DNA from: Victivallales bacterium
Lineage (GTDB): Bacteria; Verrucomicrobiota; Lentisphaeria; Victivallales; GWF2-38-69
Assembly (NCBI GenBank): GCA_021733985.1
Contig: JAIPJT010000005.1
Span: forward strand, 1-64,000
Direction: 5' to 3'
Length of the DNA: 64,000 bases
Positions 19,401 through 28,279 of the stretch are shown here, piece after piece (positions within the stretch are counted from its first letter, which is position 1; each line of letters opens with the position of its first letter). Under the pieces are notes generated by a model. That model saw nothing but the letters and a program-made list of their open reading frames with translations, ran no database searches and was not told the origin of the DNA. The position numbers and the translations under genes were made by a program.

Positions 19401-19476
19401 CATGGAAAATCTTGAATGAAAATTTGGAAAAGTTTTTTCTGAAGATCTCACGGTATTTGTTTTTCCATTTTTCCAT
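16468..19476 (-). CDS. Receiver-domain / PEP-synthase ATP-binding hybrid protein
   Basis: A 1002-aa protein. Residues about 30-170 and 185-335 look like degenerate and better-preserved response-regulator receiver domains (LILVEDSPKYLS; VISDIRF with the candidate phospho-Asp). From about 440 onward it resembles the ATP-grasp N-terminal domain of pyruvate-phosphate dikinase and PEP synthase: GTGSLGGKARGL, YPLAVRSSSLLEDS, MAVIVEEAIG, and EFIILQIRPMT. The swivelling phosphohistidine domain and the PEP-binding TIM barrel are absent, so it cannot run the full PEP synthase reaction alone. Similar ~1000-aa PEP/pyruvate-binding proteins are known but uncharacterised. Role unknown; a signalling kinase-like use of ATP-grasp chemistry is speculation. 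Confidence 0.8.
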   Translation of the reverse strand: MEKWKNKYREIFRKNFSKFSFKIFHELMINKVRDILLVSSPYDAFILEEDGRFAEKIIQEYRGMNLTHPPRFTWASTPGEALNYLDKKKFDLVITMPRFEEVNPRRFCSEIKTKHPKLPVYLLSQKRNFDFISTTSNDIEDEFDKKFVWSGNADLLLAIVKSVEDSMNVSHDTAHAKVRVLILVEDSPKYLSSILPLLYKEVVLQTQAVMEDSLNEEDRLLRMRARPKILLAENYEEAIELFNKYRQFLLGVISDIRFKKNGEICDDAGFILHEYITKVSSDTPILLLSSENDNKKKAANRSALFLNKTSPNLHSGIHDFLVVNLAFGSFVFKYPDGRQIARASNIREMEKIIPTIPDESIKYHSSRNHISAWLTARSELFLATLIRAVNLSEFDSINELKTFLAFCINLRRKGHQRGVIADYNSNNFDPETNFLKIGTGSLGGKARGLAFVSSLLHNSPDFRNKFSDIDIRIPKTLVISTEYFDQFIELNSLETTINSDIDDDTLLKKFTEAALPEELKDSLEYYLGQINYPLAVRSSSLLEDSLYQPSAGLYRTYMIPNNNADFNTRLNNLIRTVKEVYASTYSRASKQLSKTTSYKMNEEKMAVIVEEAIGNQYNNYFFPAISGVAQSYNYYSISYMKPEEGIAHIALGFGKTVVEGGQALRFSPKYPKLLPHFSKIEDILKNSQQTFFALNIDNPKKNKTADVSEFLLSKLEIDEHLNEINRHTELRNLFSSYNPQDHKLTDFFSPRTHNVLTFSNILKYNEIPLPEILSEILRIGRRGMGAPVEIEFAVNFCSEDNNSNDRKPEFIILQIRPMTIQVFNSDTVISKDEINKAVCFSCMSMGNGTVSDIEDIVYVDEDKFNPAKTVAIANEISKMNKKLIKDNKKYLLIGPGRWGSADRWLGIPVAWNDISGINAIVETTVESLNASPSQGSHFFHNLCSMGIPYLTIQTGCDSFLDSNWLKSITPEEKTAFLRHIRLKAPVKIKANGKTGNAVIIQQ

Positions 19477-19924
19477 GTTTCTGACCAGTATCCTTTACTT
19501 TACTCTAAATTAAAATATTTTAGCTTATTTTCAATACAGTTCGCGGTATTAGGTAGGTTTTTCTTGAATTTTTTAACTGACGTGGTAACAGTCCGGATAA
19601 GTGGATAAAGTTGACGTGTCGTCTATTAATGGTCTGTAATGCGCTTTCGTTTTATCTTTTTTTACACAATTATTTATTTCTATGGTGTAAATTATGTGTA
19701 AAAAAAATCAGATCCTTGTAACATATTTTGCCAAAGTGAAAAAATAATTTAAATTTAATTGGCAATCAAACGGTATTTCGACAGGATATATAGTAAAATT
19801 TTAAATGTAAAGGGAATAACAGTTTTAAAAGAGTTGTCACTGGATAAAATAAATAAATGTTAAAAACTTCCGATTCGTCCTGCCTTTACATATCATTTTT
19901 TTACTGATAAAAATATATGAGTTA
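19477..19924. promoter_or_regulatory. 448-bp divergent regulatory region with GTGTAAA boxes
   Basis: Intergenic DNA between the receiver/PEP hybrid gene (leftward) and the DHA2 exporter (rightward). TTTTTTTACACA (19657-19668) and TGTGTAAAAAAAA (19695-19707) form a 12-bp inverted repeat. Within it GTGTAAA occurs at 19685-19691 and 19696-19702, 11 bp apart, and as its complement at 19661-19667. The same box occurs twice upstream of the XRE-PAS regulator at 23129-23144. No coding sequence was seen. Confidence 0.45.
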
Positions 19925-21460
19925 ATGTCTAATTTTATGAAAAGTTTCTATTATAAACTTTGTTCGGGCCGGCGTTTCTGGATTTTTATTTCCATGGTTT
20001 CAGCTGTATCTGCTATTTCAATACATCAAAACATAATGCCTGTTTTACTCCCCCGGATTCAGAGAGAGTTAGATGTTACAAATTTTACATTGTGCTGGAT
20101 TGTAAATTCATTTTTACTTGCTTTTGCAGGTGCGGCAGTAATCGGTGGAAGGCTTGCTGATATTTATGGAAGGAAAAGGATATTCTGCACTGGCATAGTT
20201 TTTTTTATTTTTTCAACTCTGTTAGGTGCTTTTGCAGCAAATGAATTATACTTGATTTTAGCCAATGTATGCAAAGGACTGAGCGCAGCCCTCTTTAGTA
20301 CAGCAGCCTGTGCTATAATACTGACTTCATTTGACGAAAAGAATCACGGGAAAATTGTTTCCTGTTTCTGGGGCTTTGCCGCAGTTGTAACGATAGTATT
20401 TATATTAACAGCCGGATTCATAACACAGCATTTATCGTGGAGATTTGCATTCTGTGTACCTTTGCCCCTTGCAGTCACCGCCCTTGCAGTTGCTGTTTTC
20501 AAATTGCCTGAAACAAAAAAACCGGTTAAGCAGAGACTTGATATTGTCGGTATCTTTCTTCTCATGTCTTCCATTTTATGCATGCTGCTGGCTTTGTTGC
20601 AATTTAATCAGACAAATTATGTTTCACTATTCATATTAGCTTCTTTCGGAATCGGGTTACTGTTTTTATTTCTGTTTATTTTACTGGAGTGGCATATTAA
20701 AGAGCCGTTAATTAACTTTCAACTATTCAGGAGTAAACCGGTTTATACAAACATTCTGATACTTTTTCTTATACAGTTTTCAGTTTACAGTGTGGATGTT
20801 TTTGATTCAATTTACATACAGAATATACTGCATTTCAGCCCTTTTGGCGCGGGTATAATGGTTGTTTTGTTTATTGTGATTATTGCATTAACCGCACAAA
20901 TTGGAGGGTATTATTTTGACAAATCAGGTGTTAGAACGCCGGTTATTGCCGGTCTTTTATGTTTGGCACCGGCATATATAATTAAATCACAGCTGCTGGT
21001 TTTCGAAAATATTTATTATCTTTTACCGTGCATATTTATTATCGGTATGGGGTATGGACTTGCAGTGCCTTCTTCTTATACGGGGGCAATAACTGAAGTA
21101 CCGGAAGAACACAAGGGTCAGGCTGCAGGGTTTATTGAAATTTTTATTCAGTTTGGTTCTACTTTCGGCCTTGCCTTCGGGAGTGCTGTTACTGCAGGGA
21201 TAGAAACTGTAGAATTAAAAAGTTTAATGAATTTTAAAAATATCAATACTGAGAATTTTGATATACTGAGCGGATTCTTATCCGATACTGTAGATGTCCA
21301 ACAGACTGTCGCAGAGAAATTGAATGTTAACTGGGCGGAAATTACAGCAGGCCTCAAATCCGTTTTCATTAAAAGTTATTCAATTTCCTTTTTGTTAGCC
21401 GGCGGAGTTGCTGTAACAGCATTGGTACTGGCTGTAATATTATTCAGAAAAACAGACTGA
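19925..21460 (+). CDS. MFS drug exporter, DHA2 (14-TMS) family
   Basis: A 511-aa inner-membrane proton antiporter of the EmrB/QacA type. There are about 14 hydrophobic segments. The loop after TM2 reads GGRLADIYGRKRIF, matching motif A (GxLaDrxGrkr), and the TM5 region has WRFAFCVPLPLA. A long extracytoplasmic loop (about 425-480) precedes the last helix, as in DHA2 proteins. Substrate unknown. The ribosome site is weak, and a second in-frame ATG at 19937 is possible. It converges on the XRE-PAS regulator (46-bp gap), and both upstream regions share GTGTAAA boxes. Confidence 0.9.
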   Translation: MSNFMKSFYYKLCSGRRFWIFISMVSAVSAISIHQNIMPVLLPRIQRELDVTNFTLCWIVNSFLLAFAGAAVIGGRLADIYGRKRIFCTGIVFFIFSTLLGAFAANELYLILANVCKGLSAALFSTAACAIILTSFDEKNHGKIVSCFWGFAAVVTIVFILTAGFITQHLSWRFAFCVPLPLAVTALAVAVFKLPETKKPVKQRLDIVGIFLLMSSILCMLLALLQFNQTNYVSLFILASFGIGLLFLFLFILLEWHIKEPLINFQLFRSKPVYTNILILFLIQFSVYSVDVFDSIYIQNILHFSPFGAGIMVVLFIVIIALTAQIGGYYFDKSGVRTPVIAGLLCLAPAYIIKSQLLVFENIYYLLPCIFIIGMGYGLAVPSSYTGAITEVPEEHKGQAAGFIEIFIQFGSTFGLAFGSAVTAGIETVELKSLMNFKNINTENFDILSGFLSDTVDVQQTVAEKLNVNWAEITAGLKSVFIKSYSISFLLAGGVAVTALVLAVILFRKTD

Positions 21461-21506
21461 ACAAATGACTTTTCAGATAATATTTGTATTGTAGAAATAT
21501 CTCATA

Positions 21507-23024
21507 TTACTGCTTTGCAGTACTTTTATTCTGGTAATGCTGCATGGTGAATTCCTGTGATGACATCAGGTTAAGTGTTTCATGTTCATTTGCATTCAGG
21601 ACAGCAGTTGCTCCGAAACAGGTAAAAACATTTTTTTCGCTCTTTACCGCAATCCTTGTTTCGCACCAGGCAGGTTTTCCGTCTTTTTTTTGTATCCAGT
21701 GCTGAAGAAAAGGAACGGTATCAATATTTTTCAGCCATTCCTGAAAAAGAGAATGGTATTTTTTAGGAAAAAGTTTTTTCAGTGACAGCTTTCCGGCGGT
21801 AACCTCAGAAGTTTTAAACCCGGTAAGTCTTTCTATATTATCCCCTGTATTATTGAGTTTTATATCGGCCCCATCATTATTTAAAACACCCTTCCAGTCA
21901 AATGTATTGCCTGTAAAATTCTGGAAATAGGAATAATTTTCTGTATACAGACTGTGTATTTCAGTTATGTCATAGGAAATTATATAATAATAATCAGGGA
22001 ACGGATTGAAAATTTTTTCAAGGAAAAATCCGGTTTTTTCAGAATTGGGGTGGTTAGTCCAGTATTTATGCTGAACCGGAAAACGATGGTTGTTTTCAAT
22101 TTTGTCGATGAACATTTTATAATGTTTCGGTGCCTGTTCCTTCCAGAGTTTTGTAAGGTTTAAGCCGGCCGGCTTTTCACCGCCCAGTATACGTTTTAAA
22201 CTGTAGTCGTTTACATATTCTACCGTATAGTCAGTGTTATTTTTTTTCTTTTGTTTCTGTACAATCATTATATAACTTTCGATCCCGTCAATAAGTTCTT
22301 GAAGCAATATTCTTTTACTCTCATCTTTTTTTGGCTGAGTAATATCTACAAAAGTACCTACAAGGCCTACAATCTTTTTTTTTCTGTCTAAGATTGGAAT
22401 TTTTGAGATTAGTGCTCTTCTTTTTTTTCTGGTTCCGGGCATATAGCTTTCTTTTTCAAATAAGGAATTACCTGTTAACAGCGTATTCTGGTCTTCCCTG
22501 TAATTTTTTTCTGCTTCAGTTTTAGGAAAAAAAGCATAATCATTCCTGTTTCTGTAATTGAAGTCCTCACTTTTAGAAAGGGTTTTAAGGAAAGATTTGT
22601 TAACCATAATAAAATTATTGTTGTTATCCTTAATATACAGTGGGTACTGAATGGAAGAAAATATTGCTGACAAGATGACTGTAGCATCATTCAGCCTGCT
22701 GAATAAGGATTTAATTATTTCTGTTACTTTTTCTGCGTTGTCAGTTGAGTTTTCTTCAGTGTTGAAAATAGAAATCCAGTTTTTGGTGGAATTTGTTAAT
22801 TTAGGTTCGCTGTCCGGTTCTTTATAGTTCAGGTCTGATAGAACATCGGGCGATATTTTTAATAATCTTGAAATCCTGATTATCATTTTCCGGGGGGGCA
22901 GACTTTCACCGTTTTCCCAGTTATAGATAGTTTTCCTACTTACCTTAAGACTTTCCGCCATTGCAGCTGCAGTATATCTCTGTTCTTTTCGTTTTTTTCT
23001 AAATAACTTATTTTTAAATACCAT
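21507..23024 (-). CDS. XRE-type HTH regulator with PAS sensor domains
   Basis: A 505-aa cytoplasmic regulator. Residues about 10-65 are a lambda-repressor-like HTH (YTAAAMAESLKVSRKTIYNWENGESLPP). PAS-like folds follow: about 115-235 (KDNNNNFIMVNKSFL ... GLVGTFVDITQPKK), a degenerate one at about 240-350, and about 365-480 (NIERLTGF ... WCETRIAV). Putting a one-component XRE reader with PAS sensing in one chain is uncommon. AAGAAGG lies about 9 bases before the ATG. It sits head-to-head at the 3' end with the DHA2 exporter, and repeated GTGTAAA boxes lie upstream of both genes, suggesting self- and exporter control (inference). Confidence 0.85.
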   Translation of the reverse strand: MVFKNKLFRKKRKEQRYTAAAMAESLKVSRKTIYNWENGESLPPRKMIIRISRLLKISPDVLSDLNYKEPDSEPKLTNSTKNWISIFNTEENSTDNAEKVTEIIKSLFSRLNDATVILSAIFSSIQYPLYIKDNNNNFIMVNKSFLKTLSKSEDFNYRNRNDYAFFPKTEAEKNYREDQNTLLTGNSLFEKESYMPGTRKKRRALISKIPILDRKKKIVGLVGTFVDITQPKKDESKRILLQELIDGIESYIMIVQKQKKKNNTDYTVEYVNDYSLKRILGGEKPAGLNLTKLWKEQAPKHYKMFIDKIENNHRFPVQHKYWTNHPNSEKTGFFLEKIFNPFPDYYYIISYDITEIHSLYTENYSYFQNFTGNTFDWKGVLNNDGADIKLNNTGDNIERLTGFKTSEVTAGKLSLKKLFPKKYHSLFQEWLKNIDTVPFLQHWIQKKDGKPAWCETRIAVKSEKNVFTCFGATAVLNANEHETLNLMSSQEFTMQHYQNKSTAKQ

Positions 23025-23128
23025 AGAGTTTACCTTCTTTTATAAATCTGATCATATGAAAAAAGTGATAATATCATAACGGAAATATAGCCTTTTTCTA
23101 ATAAATTGCATTCTAAATACGCATAAGT

Positions 23129-23144
23129 GTGTAAAAAGTGTAAA
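23129..23144. promoter_or_regulatory. Paired GTGTAAA boxes upstream of the XRE-PAS gene
   Basis: GTGTAAA at 23129-23135 and 23138-23144, about 105 bp upstream of the regulator start. The same heptamer occurs three times upstream of the neighbouring exporter. Candidate operator; no binding evidence. Confidence 0.35.
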
Positions 23145-23218
23145 ATAATTTAAGTAAATTAAATATTTTTTTGTTTTATTTTGTTAATGAAAATAAATTT
23201 ATAACTGTTTTTGGTTTC

Positions 23219-23303
23219 ATTCTGTGCCGCAGTACTTTTACTTTTACTGTAATCTTTTTTTAGCTTAATCTCAACAAATATAAAGAGGGCTGCGGTACAG
23301 AAT
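23219..23303. repeat. Long-range inverted repeat in a 402-bp intergenic region
   Basis: ATTCTGTGCCGCAG (23219-23232) pairs with CTGCGGTACAGAAT (23290-23303); only one position is a G-U or mismatch, around a 57-base T-rich loop. It lies between the XRE-PAS gene and the small pilin cluster (23025-23426). There is no T-run after the stem, so it is not an ordinary terminator. The rest of the interval shows only AT-rich DNA. Confidence 0.5.
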
Positions 23304-23426
23304 TATTTAACTTAATGTTTTGATAAGCAGGAAGTTAAGAGCCAAATTCTAACCTTATAAAACAGCATCTGTTTAGCATATTTTCGTAAACAAAAAAAGA
23401 TAAAAAAAAAGCATTAGCAAATATTA

Positions 23427-23648
23427 ATGAAAAAATCGGTCCTGAGAAAACAAAACCAAATAAAATTAAGTCTATGGAAAGTAAAGGAATTTCTAAAGTT
23501 ACCACGTCAACTTCAGTTTGAAATTCTCAATGAATATAAAGAAAAATTCGGAGCAGATATAAATGCATCGGAAGTTAATCCGGAAAATGTTTTCAATAAT
23601 CCCAATATTAATAAATTCGTTAAATATCTTTTGATTTATTATGATTAA
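23427..23648 (+). CDS. Small hypothetical protein, 73 aa
   Basis: Unrecognised basic protein. The N-terminal half is amphipathic and helical (LPRQLQFEILNEYKEKFG) and the C-terminus is NKFVKYLLIYYD. There is no signal peptide and no clear ribosome-binding site. Amino-acid use looks protein-like, and it lies in the same direction ahead of the prepilin gene, but it could be a chance frame. Confidence 0.4.
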   Translation: MKKSVLRKQNQIKLSLWKVKEFLKLPRQLQFEILNEYKEKFGADINASEVNPENVFNNPNINKFVKYLLIYYD

Positions 23649-23656
23649 TTTTTTTT

Positions 23657-23794
23657 ATGTCAAAAAAATCATTATTTATCTTCAGGCAGAAGCGGCTTAA
23701 TGACAAGCTGAACTTTATTCGGTTAGTTTCATATCCCCAAACCGGCAGGTCTCTATTCTATGATCTATTTAGGAAGAATTATTTAGGTAAATAA
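23657..23794 (+). CDS. Possible 45-aa ORF ahead of the prepilin gene
   Basis: ATG at 23657 opens a 45-codon frame (MSKKSLFIFRQKRLNDK... ending FRKNYLGK) that stops 12 bp before the prepilin start. It is basic and aromatic, with no ribosome-binding site. It could be a leader peptide or noise. Confidence 0.22.
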   Translation: MSKKSLFIFRQKRLNDKLNFIRLVSYPQTGRSLFYDLFRKNYLGK

Positions 23795-23806
23795 AGAAAT
23801 AACAGA

Positions 23807-24325
23807 ATGAAAAAAAATAAATTTACTTTAATAGAGCTGTTAACAGTAATAGCTATCTTTATAATACTGATGTCTATTTTAATCCCGGCTGTAATAAAAG
23901 TAAGGACCAGAGCTAAGATAACCAGGGAGACCGTTAACTTAAAACAGATATATCAGGCTGTCATTTTTTATTCGGAAGAAAACAGTGATTATTTTCCTTA
24001 TCTTGATGCTATCGCAGATGACGATAACGTATCAAAAACAATTTGGCTTTTACTTCCCCACCTCAACTATGACACAAAACTGATTTCTTTTAATAAAAAA
24101 CAGATGAATGGTCGACGAATATACAGCACTGCAACCTCATCGACTCCTGAAGATACACCGCTGCCCGGATTTTCATATGTACCTGTTTATACAGATGGCG
24201 ACAGTCAGGAACATGTATTACGGTTCAATGACCATGAAATCCCTAATATACCGGTAATATCCACACCGAAAAATAAATATTTGAATAAACTTGTTTATTT
24301 AACTTTCAACGGAGAAGTAGAATGA
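23807..24325 (+). CDS. Type II/IV pseudopilin-like prepilin
   Basis: A 172-aa prepilin. Its class III leader, MKKNK before FTLIELLTVIAIFIILMSIL, has the N-methylated Phe and the conserved Glu at mature position 5 within a hydrophobic helix. The globular part has EENSDYFPYLD and LDYDT-like segments typical of the DUF1559/LbpA-like prepilins that are numerous in PVC bacteria. A prepilin peptidase elsewhere in the genome would be needed. The downstream secreted protein overlaps by 4 bp (ATGA), indicating an operon. Confidence 0.85.
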   Translation: MKKNKFTLIELLTVIAIFIILMSILIPAVIKVRTRAKITRETVNLKQIYQAVIFYSEENSDYFPYLDAIADDDNVSKTIWLLLPHLNYDTKLISFNKKQMNGRRIYSTATSSTPEDTPLPGFSYVPVYTDGDSQEHVLRFNDHEIPNIPVISTPKNKYLNKLVYLTFNGEVE

Positions 24326-24912
24326 TGAAGAAAATTATTACCGTACTGTTGGTCTTGCAGGTTTTTGCCGCTGCAGGCGCTGTTACCTTTGATAGAAGTT
24401 TGAACCCTGACCTCTATGATGAAGTTATCCAGGAAAGAAAAGCAGAATATTTAGAAACTTTCGCTTTAAATTCAAGTACTTCCGAAGCAGAAGAAGAAGA
24501 AGAAGTCGGTTACAGTAACGAGTTAGCGGATGATGCACAGGAAACTTATTCTAAACCTGGTTTTTTCGAAGACCAGGAAGAATATGATAGTGTATTCTTT
24601 GACAGCTCTTTTCGTTGGGTAGGCTCGGAAGGCTCCGGCTATATAGAATCTACTTCGGTTAATGGTGAGGTTATAGCATGTCATCCACCGGAGGATGCCG
24701 ATTATTGGTCTGGAGAAGTGTCAGGCTCTCATTCCTGGGATATAGGTGACACTACTTATGAAATAGTTACAGATAATGATGGATTCGTAGGAATATATGA
24801 AAGGCCTCCTGACAATCCATTCGGAGATTGGGCATATCTAAGTTATCTTCCTGAAGACACATATGAAGACATACCGGATGCTGTCAAAGGATATTTCCAT
24901 TTAGTGGAATAA
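24322..24912 (+). CDS. Secreted hypothetical protein coupled to the prepilin gene
   Basis: A 196-aa protein with a signal peptide (MMKKIITVLLVLQVFAAAGAV). The mature part is strongly acidic (EAEEEEEVG near residue 57) and rich in Tyr, Asp and Pro, with no family I recognise. The start overlaps the prepilin stop, so the two are probably made together, and the protein may be cargo or partner of the pseudopilin (inference). Confidence 0.7.
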   Translation: MMKKIITVLLVLQVFAAAGAVTFDRSLNPDLYDEVIQERKAEYLETFALNSSTSEAEEEEEVGYSNELADDAQETYSKPGFFEDQEEYDSVFFDSSFRWVGSEGSGYIESTSVNGEVIACHPPEDADYWSGEVSGSHSWDIGDTTYEIVTDNDGFVGIYERPPDNPFGDWAYLSYLPEDTYEDIPDAVKGYFHLVE

Positions 24913-24943
24913 TAAAGAAAACTGCCATTATTCATCATTTAAC

Positions 24944-24984
24944 AATTATCGCCGTTCTTCTTTGTACAAAGAACGGCGATAATT
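24944..24984. terminator. Hairpin between convergent genes
   Basis: A 16-bp perfect stem, AATTATCGCCGTTCTT (24944-24959) with AAGAACGGCGATAATT (24969-24984), and a 9-base loop. No T-run follows directly on either strand, but a T-rich stretch occurs about 15 bases to the right. Probably a shared termination structure for the acidic protein gene and arcA. Confidence 0.6.
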
Positions 24985-25027
24985 ATATAAGGCTTAGACT
25001 GTTTTTTTTATTTTTCCGGTGCGGTTT

Positions 25028-26251
25028 TTAAATTTCTCCGCGGTTGAGCGGCATGGACATACATCTTGGGCCGCCTCTGCCTCTTGAGAGTTCAGAGCTC
25101 GGAATTCTATGGACTTTTACACCGTTATCTTCAAGTATTTTGTTTGTTATATAATTTCTTGAATAAACGATAACTTCTCCGGGGCGTATTGCCAGAGTGT
25201 TTGAGCCGTCATTCCACTGTTCTCTCCCCCCGTCGATTTTATCACCGCCGCCGCACTTTATAAGGGTTATTTTTTTGTTAAGGTGTTCCTGGAGTATTGT
25301 CTTGAGGTTTTCTACCTCCTTATTTACATTCAGGCCGTTTGTTCCCGGTGTTATAGTGTATACACTAAGGGGGCCTTCTATCTCGGCGTGTACAGTAAAT
25401 TTGTCATGGTCGACCTGGGTAAAAACTGTATCAAGATGCATAAACGCGCGTGTGGACGGAATATGGAATGCCAGGACACGTTTTAGCTGTTTATCCGGGG
25501 AAACCTGGTTAAAGAAGAGTCTTTTGCATATTTTTTCGATAGACTGGGCTTCTGTTCGTTGGGAAATGCCTATAGCTATAGTTTCATCATTGAGAATTAA
25601 AATATCTCCTCCTTCGATTGTAGGCAGATTTTCTCTTCTGTACCAGTAGGCTACATCTTTGTCTCTCCACTCGGGGTGATATCTGAATATATATTTGGCA
25701 AAGATTGTTTCTCTTCTTCTTGTAGCCGATTTCATATGGTTAAGTGAAATACCGGAACCGATAGTAACAAAGGGGTCTCTTGTGAAGTAAAGATTCGGCA
25801 TCGGATCACATACGAAAGGATAATCCGCATAAACTATATCATTTAAGCTGTTACCCTTGAAACGCAGATCTTTCTTGCGGATGCCCGCCATAGCGGCTTT
25901 TATAATATCTTCACTGCTGTGAAAACTCAGGAGATAGTCCTTAACGGCTTCACGGCAGTTCTCGCAGTCAATGCGAGATTCCTGCAAAAATTCGTTGATA
26001 AACATTTCCCGAATTTTTGAAGTTTCGATAGCCTTTCCGGCAAGTTCTGTTAAATATCTGACTTTAACTCCCTCTTTTCTCAGAGTTTCAGCGAAAGCAT
26101 CATGTTCTTCCTGTGCAATTTTCAGGTAAGGGATGTCATCAAATAAAAGTCTGTCTAGAAGGTTGGGCGTTAAATTTTCTATTTCCTTGCCGGGCCTGTG
26201 CAGTAATATTTCGTTTAAGTTGCCAATTTCAGAATAAACATTCAAATCCAT
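25028..26251 (-). CDS. arcA: Arginine deiminase
   Basis: A 407-aa ArcA that hydrolyses arginine to citrulline and ammonia. Family segments: [21 protein letters not shown] at the start, [10 protein letters not shown], the [11 protein letters not shown]is-Asp segment, and [12 protein letters not shown] with nucleophile C397 near the end. AAGGAAAC precedes the ATG. No carbamate kinase is in the window; the ornithine carbamoyltransferase gene at 52.9 kb could complete citrulline phosphorolysis, but it sits with argD. Single gene. Confidence 0.96.
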   Translation of the reverse strand: MDLNVYSEIGNLNEILLHRPGKEIENLTPNLLDRLLFDDIPYLKIAQEEHDAFAETLRKEGVKVRYLTELAGKAIETSKIREMFINEFLQESRIDCENCREAVKDYLLSFHSSEDIIKAAMAGIRKKDLRFKGNSLNDIVYADYPFVCDPMPNLYFTRDPFVTIGSGISLNHMKSATRRRETIFAKYIFRYHPEWRDKDVAYWYRRENLPTIEGGDILILNDETIAIGISQRTEAQSIEKICKRLFFNQVSPDKQLKRVLAFHIPSTRAFMHLDTVFTQVDHDKFTVHAEIEGPLSVYTITPGTNGLNVNKEVENLKTILQEHLNKKITLIKCGGGDKIDGGREQWNDGSNTLAIRPGEVIVYSRNYITNKILEDNGVKVHRIPSSELSRGRGGPRCMSMPLNRGEI

Positions 26252-26402
26252 AATTCTGTTTCCTTTGTTAAAATATTATATAAAAATAATTTTAGTATAA
26301 TTTATCGTGATTGCAATTACTGTTATTGATGTTTTTTTAAAAGTGGACAGTTGTTGTTTTATGGTGAGACTAAAAGTTTTCCCTATTCTTTAAACACCTG
26401 CC

Positions 26403-27662
26403 TCAATCTGTTTCAAGCAGTTCATCCCATCTGGTTGTATAGTTTCGGCTGAGCATATTGCGTTTCATTTTCCAGCAGGCATCATTTACTCCTTCGCCGG
26501 CTAATTTTATAGTACCTTTACCGTATTTACTGTTAATTTTATCCATAACTTCTGATATTTTTTCATCATTAGGATTGTCAGTTTCAAAGAGGTCCGGCTG
26601 TATGATATCTTCTGAAATCAGTTCATTCAGGATGATGCCGCACTTTTTATAACAGCAATTATTTTTGTAAATCAGTTTAAGGGCTTTCAGAGCGTAATGG
26701 ACTATAGCTTCAGTTGAATTAACTGCCGACGGAAAAGACAGTGTTTTGGATCCGGCAAACTGCTTCTGTTTTTTATTAAAGAAATTAGTTGTAATAAAAA
26801 CAGTTACAGACTGTGCTTTCTGTTTGTTTTTTCTAAGTTTTGCTGCTGCATTTGACGAATAATTTATAACTGATTCAGTCATAGAGCTGTATTCGGTTAC
26901 TGGGCTGCCGAAACTTTTTGAATAACATAAATTCTTCTGAGGCTGCGGTTGTTCATCAATTTTCATACAGGGTATATTCTGCAGTTCTTTTAGTGTTCTT
27001 GCAGTCATTACATTGAATTTTTTTCTAACGAACTGTTCATCCAGTGCAGTGAACTGCTCAGCAGTAAATATTCCATGTTCATTTAGTGTATCAGCTGTTG
27101 CTTTGCCGATACCCCAGATATCTATGACAGGAATTTTTTTTAATGCCTGTGTAATTTCTCTTTTATTCAGAAGTATTTTATAAAGTTGTTTCAGTTTATC
27201 TTTTTTAACAAGTTCGGTCGCGATTTTTGCCAGGGTTTTAGTTTCTGCCGTTCCTACCTTTACCGGGATTCCGGTCCACTTATAAACTTTTCTAATGATT
27301 TCAGAGCTGAAGTTTTCAGGGTCATTTTGTCTGTATTCAGGGACTTTGATAAATGCTTCATCTATAGAATAAATTTCAGTTTTCCCACTGAATGTCCTAA
27401 GTACTGACATTACTCTGTTTGACATGTCGCCATAAAGCTCATAATTTGATGAAAAAACAGCTCCTTTATGGCGTTCTATTATTTTCTTTGCTTTAAAATA
27501 GGGGGTGCCCATTTTTATTCCAAGATCTTTTATTTCCTGAGACCTCGCAACTATACAGCCGTCATTATTTGAAAGAATAGCTACAGGTTTATTTCTGAGG
27601 GAGGGAGCAAAAACTCGTTCGCATGAAACATAGAAATTATTGCAGTCAATAAGCGCAATCAT
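26403..27662 (-). CDS. umuC: Y-family DNA polymerase V catalytic subunit
   Basis: A 419-aa UmuC, an error-prone lesion-bypass polymerase. Catalytic and palm motifs are [16 protein letters not shown] (first Asp at position 5) and [10 protein letters not shown]. The thumb contains the helix-hairpin-helix [17 protein letters not shown], and the little finger ends near CGIILNELI. Length matches E. coli UmuC (422 aa). The start overlaps umuD by one base (TAATG). Confidence 0.95.
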   Translation of the reverse strand: MIALIDCNNFYVSCERVFAPSLRNKPVAILSNNDGCIVARSQEIKDLGIKMGTPYFKAKKIIERHKGAVFSSNYELYGDMSNRVMSVLRTFSGKTEIYSIDEAFIKVPEYRQNDPENFSSEIIRKVYKWTGIPVKVGTAETKTLAKIATELVKKDKLKQLYKILLNKREITQALKKIPVIDIWGIGKATADTLNEHGIFTAEQFTALDEQFVRKKFNVMTARTLKELQNIPCMKIDEQPQPQKNLCYSKSFGSPVTEYSSMTESVINYSSNAAAKLRKNKQKAQSVTVFITTNFFNKKQKQFAGSKTLSFPSAVNSTEAIVHYALKALKLIYKNNCCYKKCGIILNELISEDIIQPDLFETDNPNDEKISEVMDKINSKYGKGTIKLAGEGVNDACWKMKRNMLSRNYTTRWDELLETD

Positions 27663-28117
27663 TATTTTCTGAATCCGTGTATTACATTTGTTACAACTCC
27701 CCAGATTTCGAAGTCGGTTTCGGAAGTAATTTCAATATTTTTATAATCTGGGTTTTCCGCGATCAGCTTAAAAGTGTTATTTTTTCCTGAAAAACGTTTC
27801 ACTGTAAATTCACCGTCTATGGCGGCGATAATAATATCATTATTTTTAACTTCAAGTGAACGGTCTACGATCAAAATGTCTTTTGGGTTGATTCCGGCAT
27901 TTATCATTGATTCCCCGGAAACTCTCACAAAGAAAGTTGCGGGCGGATTTTTAACAAGATATGCGTTAAGATCAAGCTCCCCGTCAAAATAGTTTTCAGC
28001 GGGAGAGGGAAAGCCCGCGGAAATATTTTCTGTGGCTATCGGTACTTTTAATTCCTGGTTCAGGTTTATATGGCCTGTATAAAATAATAAATCTTCTTTG
28101 TTTTTAACTTTTTTCAT
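27662..28117 (-). CDS. umuD: SOS mutagenesis protein UmuD (LexA-like autoprotease)
   Basis: A 151-aa S24-family peptidase. The self-cleavage site is A34-G35 (NISAGFPSP), the nucleophile S70 (SGESMI) and the general base K107 (FTVKRFSG). After RecA-stimulated cleavage UmuD' would join UmuC as polymerase V. I found no E. coli-type CTGT-N8-ACAG box upstream, so any SOS operator here must differ. Confidence 0.94.
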   Translation of the reverse strand: MKKVKNKEDLLFYTGHINLNQELKVPIATENISAGFPSPAENYFDGELDLNAYLVKNPPATFFVRVSGESMINAGINPKDILIVDRSLEVKNNDIIIAAIDGEFTVKRFSGKNNTFKLIAENPDYKNIEITSETDFEIWGVVTNVIHGFRK

Positions 28118-28279
28118 TGCAATGATAAACTTTTTATACGCTGTTCAGTGAATATAATAAATTAAATGCTGTACTAAAAGGTTTTATTTTATAGCGTTCA
28201 GCCGGGATAAATCCCTTTTTGTGCAACATCAATTTAAAAATTAACTGTATTTATTGAAATTTAAAGGAGCATATAAATA

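Noticed and set aside
28118..28200. LexA/SOS box upstream of umuD
   Set aside because: No CTGT-N8-ACAG or CGAAC-N4-GTTC palindrome; partial matches only.
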